This document shows, one piece after another, positions 6,892 through 13,862 of a stretch of DNA of 13,862 bases. Positions within the stretch are counted from its first letter, which is position 1, and every line of letters begins with the position of its first letter. The stretch spans positions 1-13,862 of the forward strand of contig JAEWCW010000045.1 in the NCBI GenBank assembly GCA_023390415.1, written 5' to 3'. The translations under genes were made by a program, and so were the position numbers. The notes under the pieces were generated by a model. It was not told the origin of the DNA, did not search any database, and worked only from the letters and a program-made list of their open reading frames with translations. The DNA is from Pseudomonadota bacterium (GTDB lineage Bacteria > Pseudomonadota > Alphaproteobacteria > Sphingomonadales > Sphingomonadaceae).

Positions 6892-7611
6892 TCAGGTACA
6901 GAGCGCGAGGTAGGCGATCTCCATCACGGTGCCACCTTCGACCGGAGCGACGCCCTCGCCGGCCGGGCGCATGTCGCGCTCCTCGACCACCTCCCAGTTC
7001 GCGCCGTGGCGGCGGGTCATGAGGGCGTTGATCGTCCGCGCCGCGCAATCGATGCGCAGCATGTAGGAGCCCGGCGTCGGCCCGGTGGCGCCGGGATCGG
7101 TGAGCCGGAACCAGGCCTCGCGAGTCCCCGATTGTTCGCTGATCGAAGAGGCGTTGACCGCGATCGACTGGCCGCTCGGCGCTGCGCCGAGATTGAGCCA
7201 CAAAGCCGGCGGCGGGCCAGCCGGTTCGGGCGCTGCGGCGGCGACGACCGGCGCCGGTGGCGGCGGGACGCAGGCCTCGACAGCAGCCGCGACATGGGGG
7301 CGCACCGCCTGGTCCTGGACGTGGACTGAGATCCGCACGAGATCCGCGGGGGTCAGGCTGGCCTGGCCGAACTGGCCCGCCGGCACCAGCCGGGCGATCC
7401 GCTCGAGCTGGCGCATCTGCCAGACGCTGAGATTCTGGGCGAGGTGCCGGCTGGTGCATTGGGACTGGCCGGCGTCGAAGCCGTAGCGGGTGAGCTGGGG
7501 AGCGATGATCCCGGTCTCGGACCGCCAGTAATCGGCCGCATAGCCGGCACAGCCGGCGAGCGCGAACAGTGGAAGCAGGGCAGCGATGGTGCGGCGCATA
7601 GGCAAGGACAT
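6892..7611 (-). CDS. Predicted outer-membrane lipoprotein of unknown function
   Basis: Protein of 239 residues with a lipoprotein signal peptide: MRR followed by a hydrophobic run and lipobox LAGC with Cys21 (counting from ATG 7611). Ala follows the cysteine, so no inner-membrane retention signal. An ATG at 7599 four codons in is an equally good start and gives a more typical short signal peptide. The mature part contains conserved-looking GYAADYWR, LTRYGFD, a Trp/Gln/Arg-rich SVWQMRQLERIARL helix, a Pro/Ala-rich linker (about 115-135) and a C-terminal domain (about 138-239) with paired cysteines CAA and ALC. I do not recognise the family. It is transcribed away from the small gene at 7721 and leads into the Tam41-like gene after 28 bases, so an envelope-related role is plausible but unproven. 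Confidence 0.75.
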   Translation of the reverse strand: MSLPMRRTIAALLPLFALAGCAGYAADYWRSETGIIAPQLTRYGFDAGQSQCTSRHLAQNLSVWQMRQLERIARLVPAGQFGQASLTPADLVRISVHVQDQAVRPHVAAAVEACVPPPPAPVVAAAAPEPAGPPPALWLNLGAAPSGQSIAVNASSISEQSGTREAWFRLTDPGATGPTPGSYMLRIDCAARTINALMTRRHGANWEVVEERDMRPAGEGVAPVEGGTVMEIAYLALCT

Positions 7612-7666
7612 TCCCCGACGTGAGCGCCCGTGTCTAGCGCGGCGCGCGCGCCGGGGCGAGAGGCGG

Positions 7667-7696
7667 TTGACCCCGGCGCCCCCGCGCCCCTAGCTG
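7667..7696 (+). promoter_or_regulatory. Candidate sigma-70 promoter for the small membrane protein gene
   Basis: TTGACC (7667-7672) and TAGCTG (7691-7696) are 18 bases apart, a plausible alphaproteobacterial -35/-10 pair. The region is intergenic, between divergent genes, and 24 bases before the ATG at 7721. GGAGG (7706-7710) lies between the -10 box and the start codon. Confidence 0.5.
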
Positions 7697-7720
7697 GCGG
7701 ACACCGGAGGAACCGAAGAC

Positions 7721-7945
7721 ATGTCATTCAAATCACTCGTCGGCCTGATCGCCGCCGCCGCGCTCGCCGCGTCGCCCGCAGCAGCCCAGACCAGCCCCGG
7801 CCCCGTCGAGCCCGCCCCCGAGCAGGTCGAAGGCAGCGCGCTTCGCAGCGGCGCCGCCATCTACGTCCTGCCGCTGCTGGTCGTGCTCGCCCTGCTGCTG
7901 GCGCTGGTCAAGGAGAAGGAAACGGAGCCGCCGGTCAGCCCCTGA
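7721..7945 (+). CDS. Small exported/membrane protein, unknown function
   Basis: Protein of 74 residues. The N-terminus MSFK plus an alanine-rich hydrophobic run ends in SPAAAQT, a good signal peptidase I site after residue 22. A Pro/Glu-rich segment (27-37) follows, then one hydrophobic helix (about 46-63: IYVLPLLVVLALLLALV) and a charged tail KEKETEPPVSP. The mature product would be a single-pass membrane protein of about 50 residues. The promoter-like boxes at 7667-7696 and GGAGG ten bases before the ATG support it as a real gene despite its size. It converges on the lipid kinase gene with only 12 bases between the stops, and is divergent from the lipoprotein gene. I do not recognise a family. 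Confidence 0.7.
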   Translation: MSFKSLVGLIAAAALAASPAAAQTSPGPVEPAPEQVEGSALRSGAAIYVLPLLVVLALLLALVKEKETEPPVSP

Positions 7946-7957
7946 CCGCAGAGGCCT

Positions 7958-8932
7958 TCAGGCCGCGAGGCGGAGGAAGGGCACCGGCTCGGTCGGGCGC
8001 AGGACGATCGCCTGGCCGCGCCCGGCCTGGAACAATTCGCCGTCGAGGATGACGTTCGAGCGATCGCCCTCGATCCTGATCTCGTCGCCGCGCTCGAGGT
8101 GGACGCCCTTCATCCGGTGGCTCCCGAGCCGGCCGCGGATCGCGGCGACCAGGGTGCGGATCAGGGCGAGCGGCCGGCGCTCGATGACGAGCAGCTGCAT
8201 CGCGCCGGTGCGCGCCTCGGTCGGCATGTTGCCGCCGAACAGAAGCCGCTCGAGCGTGGTCACCATCAGGAAGGCGAAGCGGCCCTGGAGCGGCTCGCCG
8301 CGGCGGTGGACCGAAACCTTGAGATGCTGCGGCCGCGGCGGCAGGAAGCGCGCCGTCACCCCGACGACATTGGCGAGCAGCCCGGCGACCAAAGTGATCG
8401 AATGGGCGAGCCAGTTCGGCAGGCCCAGCGGATAGAGCTTGTGCCGGCAATAGAGGATCGAATCCGCGAGCCCGGCGCCGCCGAGGAACATGCCGAGCAC
8501 CGGCCGGCCGTCCGCGGTCGCGCCCGAAAGCTGGATCAGCTCGCGGCAGACGATATGCGGCGCGAGGTCCGAGCGGGCGATGCCGAGCACCTTCTCGAGC
8601 GCGGCGATCGGATCGCCGTCGGCGCCGAGATCGTGGGCGATGAGGTTGGTCTTGCCGTTGGGGAGCACCGCGACCGGCGGCGGGGTCTTGCCGAAATGGC
8701 CGCAGCGATAGAGCTCGGTGAGCGCCGCCTGGACGGTGCCGTCGCCGCCGTTGATGACCAGAACCGACGGGCTGACCCGGGCGATCGTCTTCAGCGCCTC
8801 GCCGATCTGATCGACATGCTCGACCTCGTAATGGAAGATGTCCTGGTGGCTCGCGCAGAAGGCCCGGACGCGCGGCAGCAGCGACCGGTTGCCGGTCGAG
8901 CGCGGATTCGAAAGAAGGGCGACGCGGGCCAT
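7958..8932 (-). CDS. Lipid kinase of the diacylglycerol/ceramide kinase family
   Basis: ATP-dependent lipid kinase of 324 residues from the ATG at 8932. The N-terminal catalytic domain starts ARVALLSNPRSTGN (2-15) and carries the ATP-binding GGDGT at 62-66. It continues with LPNGKTNLIAHDLGADGDP (90-108), where most relatives read PLGTxNDFA. The second domain has GMFLGGAGLADS (147-158), FAFLMVTTLERLLFGG (219-234) and the closing ILDGELFQ (295-302). The frame is open upstream, with TTG at 8965 and ATGs at 8953 and 8944; 8932 is preferred because the conserved fold begins right after it and GGATCGGG precedes it. A lipid kinase of this family near spt in Caulobacter (CpgB) is a ceramide kinase, so ceramide-1-phosphate formation is a reasonable inference here. 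Diacylglycerol or undecaprenol phosphorylation remains possible. Confidence 0.88.
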   Translation of the reverse strand: MARVALLSNPRSTGNRSLLPRVRAFCASHQDIFHYEVEHVDQIGEALKTIARVSPSVLVINGGDGTVQAALTELYRCGHFGKTPPPVAVLPNGKTNLIAHDLGADGDPIAALEKVLGIARSDLAPHIVCRELIQLSGATADGRPVLGMFLGGAGLADSILYCRHKLYPLGLPNWLAHSITLVAGLLANVVGVTARFLPPRPQHLKVSVHRRGEPLQGRFAFLMVTTLERLLFGGNMPTEARTGAMQLLVIERRPLALIRTLVAAIRGRLGSHRMKGVHLERGDEIRIEGDRSNVILDGELFQAGRGQAIVLRPTEPVPFLRLAA

Positions 8933-8980
8933 GACCCGATCCATATCGCCCATGCTTGCGGCCAAATTGTGGTGACGAAA

Positions 8981-9014
8981 GGGCTTTTGGGTGCGCGCCC
9001 CCCCTGAAAAGCCC
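8981..9014. repeat. 8-bp inverted repeat upstream of the lipid kinase and ftsH
   Basis: GGGCTTTT (8981-8988) and AAAAGCCC (9007-9014) are exact reverse complements separated by 18 bases, which include GGG...CCC (8989-8991 with 8998-9000) and a run of seven C (8998-9004). The element lies in the divergent region, so it could be an operator for either gene or a hairpin in the leader of the lipid kinase transcript. Confidence 0.4.
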
Positions 9015-9045
9015 GCTCACCTGGTGTTCACCGATTACGGCTACG

Positions 9046-9073
9046 TTGCAGACGAGCGCCGAAAACCTATTTA
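9046..9073 (+). promoter_or_regulatory. Candidate promoter for ftsH
   Basis: TTGCAG (9046-9051) and TATTTA (9068-9073) are separated by 16 bases in the most AT-rich part of the divergent region. They lie about 75 bases before the preferred ftsH start. Whether it is read by the housekeeping or the heat-shock sigma factor cannot be decided by eye; no convincing CTTGAA-type heat-shock -35 box is seen. Confidence 0.4.
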
Positions 9074-9148
9074 GGATGGCGACGACAGGAACGAGTGGCG
9101 CGTTGCGGATCCGCCTCCCCTTATCCGGGCGGACCGCAGGGCCCTCCC

Positions 9149-11137
<1,989 letters not shown>

Positions 11138-11144
11138 GCGATCC

Positions 11145-11176
11145 GGGCGCGTTCGCCGAGCTAGGCGAACGCGCCC
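11145..11176. terminator. Perfect 13-bp stem-loop between convergent ftsH and DUF3667 genes
   Basis: Arms 11145-11157 (GGGCGCGTTCGCC) and 11164-11176 (GGCGAACGCGCCC) are exact reverse complements around the six-base loop GAGCTA. The position eight bases after the ftsH stop, between tail-to-tail genes, fits a bidirectional terminator, but no T-tract follows on either strand, so it may act as an RNA 3'-end stabiliser. The right arm encodes the last codons of the minus-strand gene and the loop contains its TAG stop. Confidence 0.75.
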
Positions 11177-12207
11177 ATCGCCAGGAGGAGCATCAGGAAG
11201 AGCAGCATCGCCGCGAAGGCGACGATGAGGAGCACCGCCGTGCGCCAGAGCGCGCTCAGCCGGCCGAGCCCGTAGGCGCCGCGAAGCTGGCGGAAGATGT
11301 GGACCGGCGGCACCACCACCAAGGCGAGCCCCAGAATCCCCGCCGGAAAGCCGATCCAGCCGAGCAGCACGTAGGCGATCGTCGCCATGCTCATGAAGCT
11401 GATCGAGTAGGTGATGAAGACGAGGTGGTCATACGCCTTGTACCGCGCGCGGTAGCGGCGGCGGTGCAGGAACAAAGCCCACAGGAAGGGCAGCGAGATC
11501 GGGATCAAGGCCCAGGAGAATTTGTAGCCGTTCGACTGGAGCTTGTACGCAACCAGGGCCGGGTTCTCGGCGGCCTTGCGGATCGCATGGTCGAGCCTCG
11601 GCCAGCCGGTGTCCGGATTGATCTCGGTCGGCCCGCCTTCACCCGTCGCGAAATCGAGCGCGCTTTGTCCGGCCCGCGCTTCCCTCAAGTCAGAGTCGAG
11701 CCGCGCGATCGCCGCTGGATCCCGCGTCGCCCGGCGCTCGGCCTCGAGCGAGGCGACGCGGCTCTCGAGTTGCGCCCGCTCGCGAGTCACCTCGGCGGTG
11801 TCCGCATTGTCCATCGTCCGGAACGGCGACCCGACCAGGCTGAACACCGCGAACATCAGGAAGACGGTGAACAAGAACAGGGCCATGGGCGAGACGAAGC
11901 GCGCCCGCTCACCCTCGATGTAGCGCCGCGTGAGCTCGCCCGGCCGCCATGCGAGCAGAGGCAGCGTCCGCCACATCTTGCCTTCGAAGTGGAGCACCGA
12001 ATGGGCGACGTCGTGCCACCAGGCCGAGACGCTCCGGTGGACATGCCCGGGCTGGCCGCAGGCGTGGCAATACGGCCCGGCGAGCGCAGTGCCGCAATTG
12101 AGGCAAGCCTCGTGCCCGGCCTCCCCGCTTGCTTCCCCCGCCTGAGGCTCGATCGCGCGGGCGATCATTCCGCCGGTCACCGCTTCGCCAAGTCCCTCTG
12201 CGCCCAT
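11161..12207 (-). CDS. DUF3667-type zinc-ribbon membrane protein
   Basis: Protein of 348 residues. A short zinc ribbon near the N-terminus has CxxC pairs Cys35/Cys38 and Cys47/Cys50 (CLNCGTALAGPYCHACGQPG). The SAWWHDVAHSVLHFEGKMWRT segment and LLAWRPGELTRRYIEGERARFVSPM lead into a first membrane helix (about 106-125); this run is the signature of the DUF3667 family as I know it. A charged, heptad-like stretch (about 140-180) may form a coiled coil. Three or four further helices follow (about 230-247, 262-283, 285-302, 321-345). The start ATG at 12207 is chosen because AAGGGG sits about seven bases upstream on the minus strand; an ATG at 12261 would add 18 unlikely residues. Function is unknown. 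Divergent from nadD, convergent with ftsH. Confidence 0.85.
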   Translation of the reverse strand: MGAEGLGEAVTGGMIARAIEPQAGEASGEAGHEACLNCGTALAGPYCHACGQPGHVHRSVSAWWHDVAHSVLHFEGKMWRTLPLLAWRPGELTRRYIEGERARFVSPMALFLFTVFLMFAVFSLVGSPFRTMDNADTAEVTRERAQLESRVASLEAERRATRDPAAIARLDSDLREARAGQSALDFATGEGGPTEINPDTGWPRLDHAIRKAAENPALVAYKLQSNGYKFSWALIPISLPFLWALFLHRRRYRARYKAYDHLVFITYSISFMSMATIAYVLLGWIGFPAGILGLALVVVPPVHIFRQLRGAYGLGRLSALWRTAVLLIVAFAAMLLFLMLLLAMGAFA

Positions 12208-12272
12208 TCCCGCACCCCTTGCCTTTCGAATATTCCCGCGCCGGGCGGCCGTCGAGAACATTCGCGCAGACG

Positions 12273-12301
12273 TTCGCGCTCGGCGGCGGCCATGCTATCG
12301 C
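12273..12301 (+). promoter_or_regulatory. Possible promoter just upstream of nadD
   Basis: TATCGC (12296-12301) lies eight bases before the nadD ATG, with TTCGCG (12273-12278) 17 bases further up. No ribosome binding site precedes the ATG, so a leaderless transcript is possible. TTCGCGC occurs twice here, at 12261-12267 and 12273-12279, one direct repeat of 12-base period. Weak evidence. Confidence 0.25.
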
Positions 12302-12308
12302 CGCGGCG

Positions 12309-12992
12309 ATGATCAAGACCGGCCTCCTCGGCGGCTCCTTCAACCCGGCCCATATCGGGCACCGGCGGCTGACGCTCGCGGCTGCGGCGGATCTCGGCCT
12401 CGACGAGGTGTGGTGGCTGGTCTCGCCCGGCAATCCGCTCAAGGATCCGGAAAATATGGCGCCGCTCGCCGCCCGCTTCGCCTCGGCGCAGAAGGCGGCG
12501 CGCGGGGCGCCGGTTCGGGTCACGGCGATCGAGCGCGAACTCGGCAGCCCCTACACGGTGGACACGCTCGAAGGTCTGGTCCGCCGCTTCCCCGAACGGC
12601 GTTTCGTCTGGATCATGGGCGCCGACAATCTCGTCCAGTTCCACCGCTGGCGCGACTGGCGGAGGATCGCCCGGCTCGTTCCGATTGCGGTGGTGATGCG
12701 GCCGGGCTATCATGGCCGCGCCTATCGGGCACGCGCGATGGGCTGGCTGCGTCGCTTCGTCCGGCCCGCAGCCAATGCCCGCAGATGGACGCTTTGGAGA
12801 TTGCCGTCGCTCGTGCTGCTCCGTACGCCGCTCGATCCGACCTCCGCCACAGCGATCCGCGCCGCCGACCCCGGCTGGCACTTCTCACCGGCCTATTCGT
12901 TCAACCCGCTGGCGCTCCGCGACGAAGTCACGCGGCGCCCGCTCGACCCAAGGAGGCACATTGCCCGCACCGACCCAGGCTCCGACCAGTGA
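12309..12992 (+). CDS. nadD: Nicotinate-nucleotide adenylyltransferase
   Basis: Cytosolic enzyme that adenylates nicotinate mononucleotide with ATP to deamido-NAD, the central step of NAD synthesis. It has 227 residues. The nucleotidyltransferase signature GGSFNPAHIGH is at 8-18, WWLVSPGNPLK at 35-45, SPYTVDTLE at 80-88, FVWIMGADNLVQFHRW at 99-114 and the C-terminal SATAIR (179-184, the ISSTxIR equivalent). The frame is open back to 12129, but the fold begins right at ATG 12309, so that start is chosen although no ribosome binding site is visible. The last 32 bases overlap rsfS, and the order nadD-rsfS-rlmH is a widely conserved operon. It is divergent from the DUF3667 gene across a 101-bp region. 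Confidence 0.96.
   Translation: MIKTGLLGGSFNPAHIGHRRLTLAAAADLGLDEVWWLVSPGNPLKDPENMAPLAARFASAQKAARGAPVRVTAIERELGSPYTVDTLEGLVRRFPERRFVWIMGADNLVQFHRWRDWRRIARLVPIAVVMRPGYHGRAYRARAMGWLRRFVRPAANARRWTLWRLPSLVLLRTPLDPTSATAIRAADPGWHFSPAYSFNPLALRDEVTRRPLDPRRHIARTDPGSDQ
12950..12956 (+). promoter_or_regulatory. Strong ribosome binding site for rsfS inside nadD
   Basis: AAGGAGG at 12950-12956 is a near-perfect anti-16S match four bases before TTG 12961. It lies inside the nadD coding sequence and fixes the non-ATG start of rsfS. Confidence 0.8.
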
Positions 12993-13347
12993 AGGAGCAA
13001 AAGAACGGAACGACGCCCTCCACGAGCTCGTGCTCCGTTCTCTCGACGACGACCAGGCAGTCGAGGTCGTCTCCATCCCCCTCGCCGGCAAATCGAGCAT
13101 CGCCGATCATATGGTGATCGCCTCCGGGCGCTCGTCGCGGCAGGTCGCGTCGATGGCGCAGAAGCTGACGGAGCGGATCAAGCAGGAGCTTGGCCGCAAC
13201 GTGCGCGTCGAAGGGCTTCCGATCGCCGACTGGGTGCTGATCGACGCCGACGACGTGATCATCCACCTCTTCCGACCGGAAGTGCGCACCTTCTACAATC
13301 TCGAGCGGATGTGGGCCTTCGAGGAGCGCTCGGCCGCGGCGCACTGA
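12961..13347 (+). CDS. rsfS: Ribosome silencing factor RsfS
   Basis: Small factor of 128 residues that binds ribosomal protein uL14 (L14) and blocks subunit joining when nutrients are scarce. The family core is clear: LHELVLRSLDDDQAVEVVSIPL, SSIADHMVIASGRSSRQV, then RVEGLPIADWVLIDADDVIIHLFRPEVRTFYNLERMW. That last stretch is the C-terminal signature of the RsfS/DUF143/Iojap family. The start is TTG at 12961, dictated by the AAGGAGG at 12950-12956; the frame continues upstream to 12712 but there it is antisense-like low-complexity sequence inside nadD. It overlaps nadD by 32 bases and is followed by rlmH after 19 bases, so all three are likely one transcript. Confidence 0.95.
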   Translation: MPAPTQAPTSEGAKERNDALHELVLRSLDDDQAVEVVSIPLAGKSSIADHMVIASGRSSRQVASMAQKLTERIKQELGRNVRVEGLPIADWVLIDADDVIIHLFRPEVRTFYNLERMWAFEERSAAAH

Positions 13348-13366
13348 CCGGACGCGGGGGCGGGAC

Positions 13367-13789
13367 ATGCTGCTCCACATCGTCGCGCGGGGGCGGATCG
13401 GGCGCTCGCCCGAGGCCGAGCTGGTCGAACGCTATCTGAAGCGCATCGCCTGGCCGACGAAGCTGACCGAGCTCCCGGAAAGCGGCGGGAAGGTGCCGGA
13501 GCCCGCGCCGAACGGCGTCACGATCCTGCTCGACGAGAAAGGCGAGCAGCTTTCCTCGGTCGCTTTCGCGGACAAGCTCGGCCGGTGGCGCGACGACGGC
13601 CGGCGCGAGGCGCGGTTCATGATCGGCGGCGCGGACGGCTTCGACGATTCGGAGCGGGCCAAAGCGGACCTGCTCCTCGCCTTCGGAAAGGCGACCTGGC
13701 CGCACCTTCTCGCCCGCGCGATGCTGGCCGAGCAGCTCTACCGGGCGACGTCCATCCTTGCGAACCACCCCTATCATCGCGAAGGATAG
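13367..13789 (+). CDS. rlmH: 23S rRNA (pseudouridine-1915-N3)-methyltransferase RlmH
   Basis: SPOUT-class methyltransferase that modifies pseudouridine 1915 in helix 69 of 23S rRNA on the assembled 70S ribosome, using S-adenosylmethionine. It has 140 residues, somewhat short of the roughly 155 of the Escherichia coli protein. Diagnostic features are LLDEKGEQLSS (54-64), the trefoil-knot motif FMIGGADGF (84-92), LLLAFGKATWPHLLARAMLAEQLYRA (102-127) and the C-terminal YHREG. The ATG at 13367 lies 19 bases after the rsfS stop behind a G-rich but imperfect ribosome binding site. The next gene starts four bases after its stop, supporting continued operon structure. Confidence 0.97.
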   Translation: MLLHIVARGRIGRSPEAELVERYLKRIAWPTKLTELPESGGKVPEPAPNGVTILLDEKGEQLSSVAFADKLGRWRDDGRREARFMIGGADGFDDSERAKADLLLAFGKATWPHLLARAMLAEQLYRATSILANHPYHREG

Positions 13790-13793
13790 CGGC

Positions 13794-13862
13794 ATGCGCC
13801 GCTTGCTCGCCTCGGCCCTGATCGTCGCCGCCTCCACGGCGGGCATCGCCGCGGCCCAGACC
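13794..13862 (+). CDS. Start of an exported protein, possibly EnvC-type murein hydrolase activator (3' truncated by window edge)
   Basis: Only the first 23 codons are present: MRRLLASALIVAASTAGIAAAQT. Two arginines, an alanine-rich hydrophobic core and an AAA-QT-like site form a typical Sec signal peptide. AAGGA at 13782-13786 lies seven bases before the ATG and overlaps the rlmH 3' end. In sphingomonads and related alphaproteobacteria the gene after rsfS-rlmH is often an EnvC/M23-family peptidase, which is the basis for the guess; nothing in the visible residues proves it. Confidence 0.6.
   Translation, partial: MRRLLASALIVAASTAGIAAAQT

Noticed and set aside
12256..12275. Possible LexA box (GAAC...GTTC) upstream of nadD
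   Set aside because: The alphaproteobacterial SOS site is a direct GTTC-N7-GTTC; here GAAC and GTTC are inverted with 12 bases between.

Overview
The window is very GC-rich DNA (visually about two thirds G+C) from an alphaproteobacterium, most likely a sphingomonad. The clearest pointer is a Sphingomonas-type soluble serine palmitoyltransferase whose active-site residues fall one position from those described for the Sphingomonas paucimobilis enzyme. It follows a dedicated acyl carrier protein. Codon use, TTG/GTG starts and four-base start/stop overlaps fit the same group. I see no insertion sequences, phage genes, CRISPR arrays, tRNAs or rRNAs. The window is densely coding chromosome with no gene-free stretch over 300 bases.

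Layout. 1-881: 3' part of obgE, overlapping by four bases an NAD(P)-dependent epimerase/reductase (878-1810, candidate ketosphingolipid/ceramide reductase). 1812-2321, minus strand: a small membrane protein of the Pycsar-effector (PycTM, DUF5706) type with no cyclase beside it. 2442-3958: acyl carrier protein and serine palmitoyltransferase in a tight operon. 4025-6043: CHASE3 hybrid histidine kinase with a C-terminal receiver. 6000-6863 and 6892-7611, minus strand: a Tam41-like nucleotidyltransferase and a lipoprotein, probably one operon. 7721-7945: a small exported or membrane protein. 7958-8932, minus strand: a lipid kinase of the diacylglycerol/ceramide kinase family. 9149-11137: ftsH. 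11161-12207, minus strand: a DUF3667 zinc-ribbon membrane protein. 12309-13862: nadD, rsfS, rlmH and the start of an exported protein, probably an EnvC/M23 peptidase.

The left two thirds read as a dispersed sphingolipid locus. ACP and serine palmitoyltransferase would make 3-ketosphinganine, and the epimerase-family reductase is a candidate for the keto reduction. The lipid kinase could phosphorylate ceramide. The Tam41-like protein, whose family makes CDP-diacylglycerol from phosphatidate, suggests a possible CDP-activated ceramide step. The last two roles are inference from family and neighbourhood. No bacterial ceramide synthase (GNAT family) and no obvious headgroup transferase lie in the window. 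The right third is conserved housekeeping: membrane proteolysis, NAD synthesis, ribosome silencing and rRNA methylation.

The most noteworthy items are the Tam41-like/lipid-kinase pair near spt, the orphan PycTM protein embedded among sphingolipid genes, and a perfect 13-bp inverted repeat between ftsH and the DUF3667 gene whose loop carries the stop codon of the latter.
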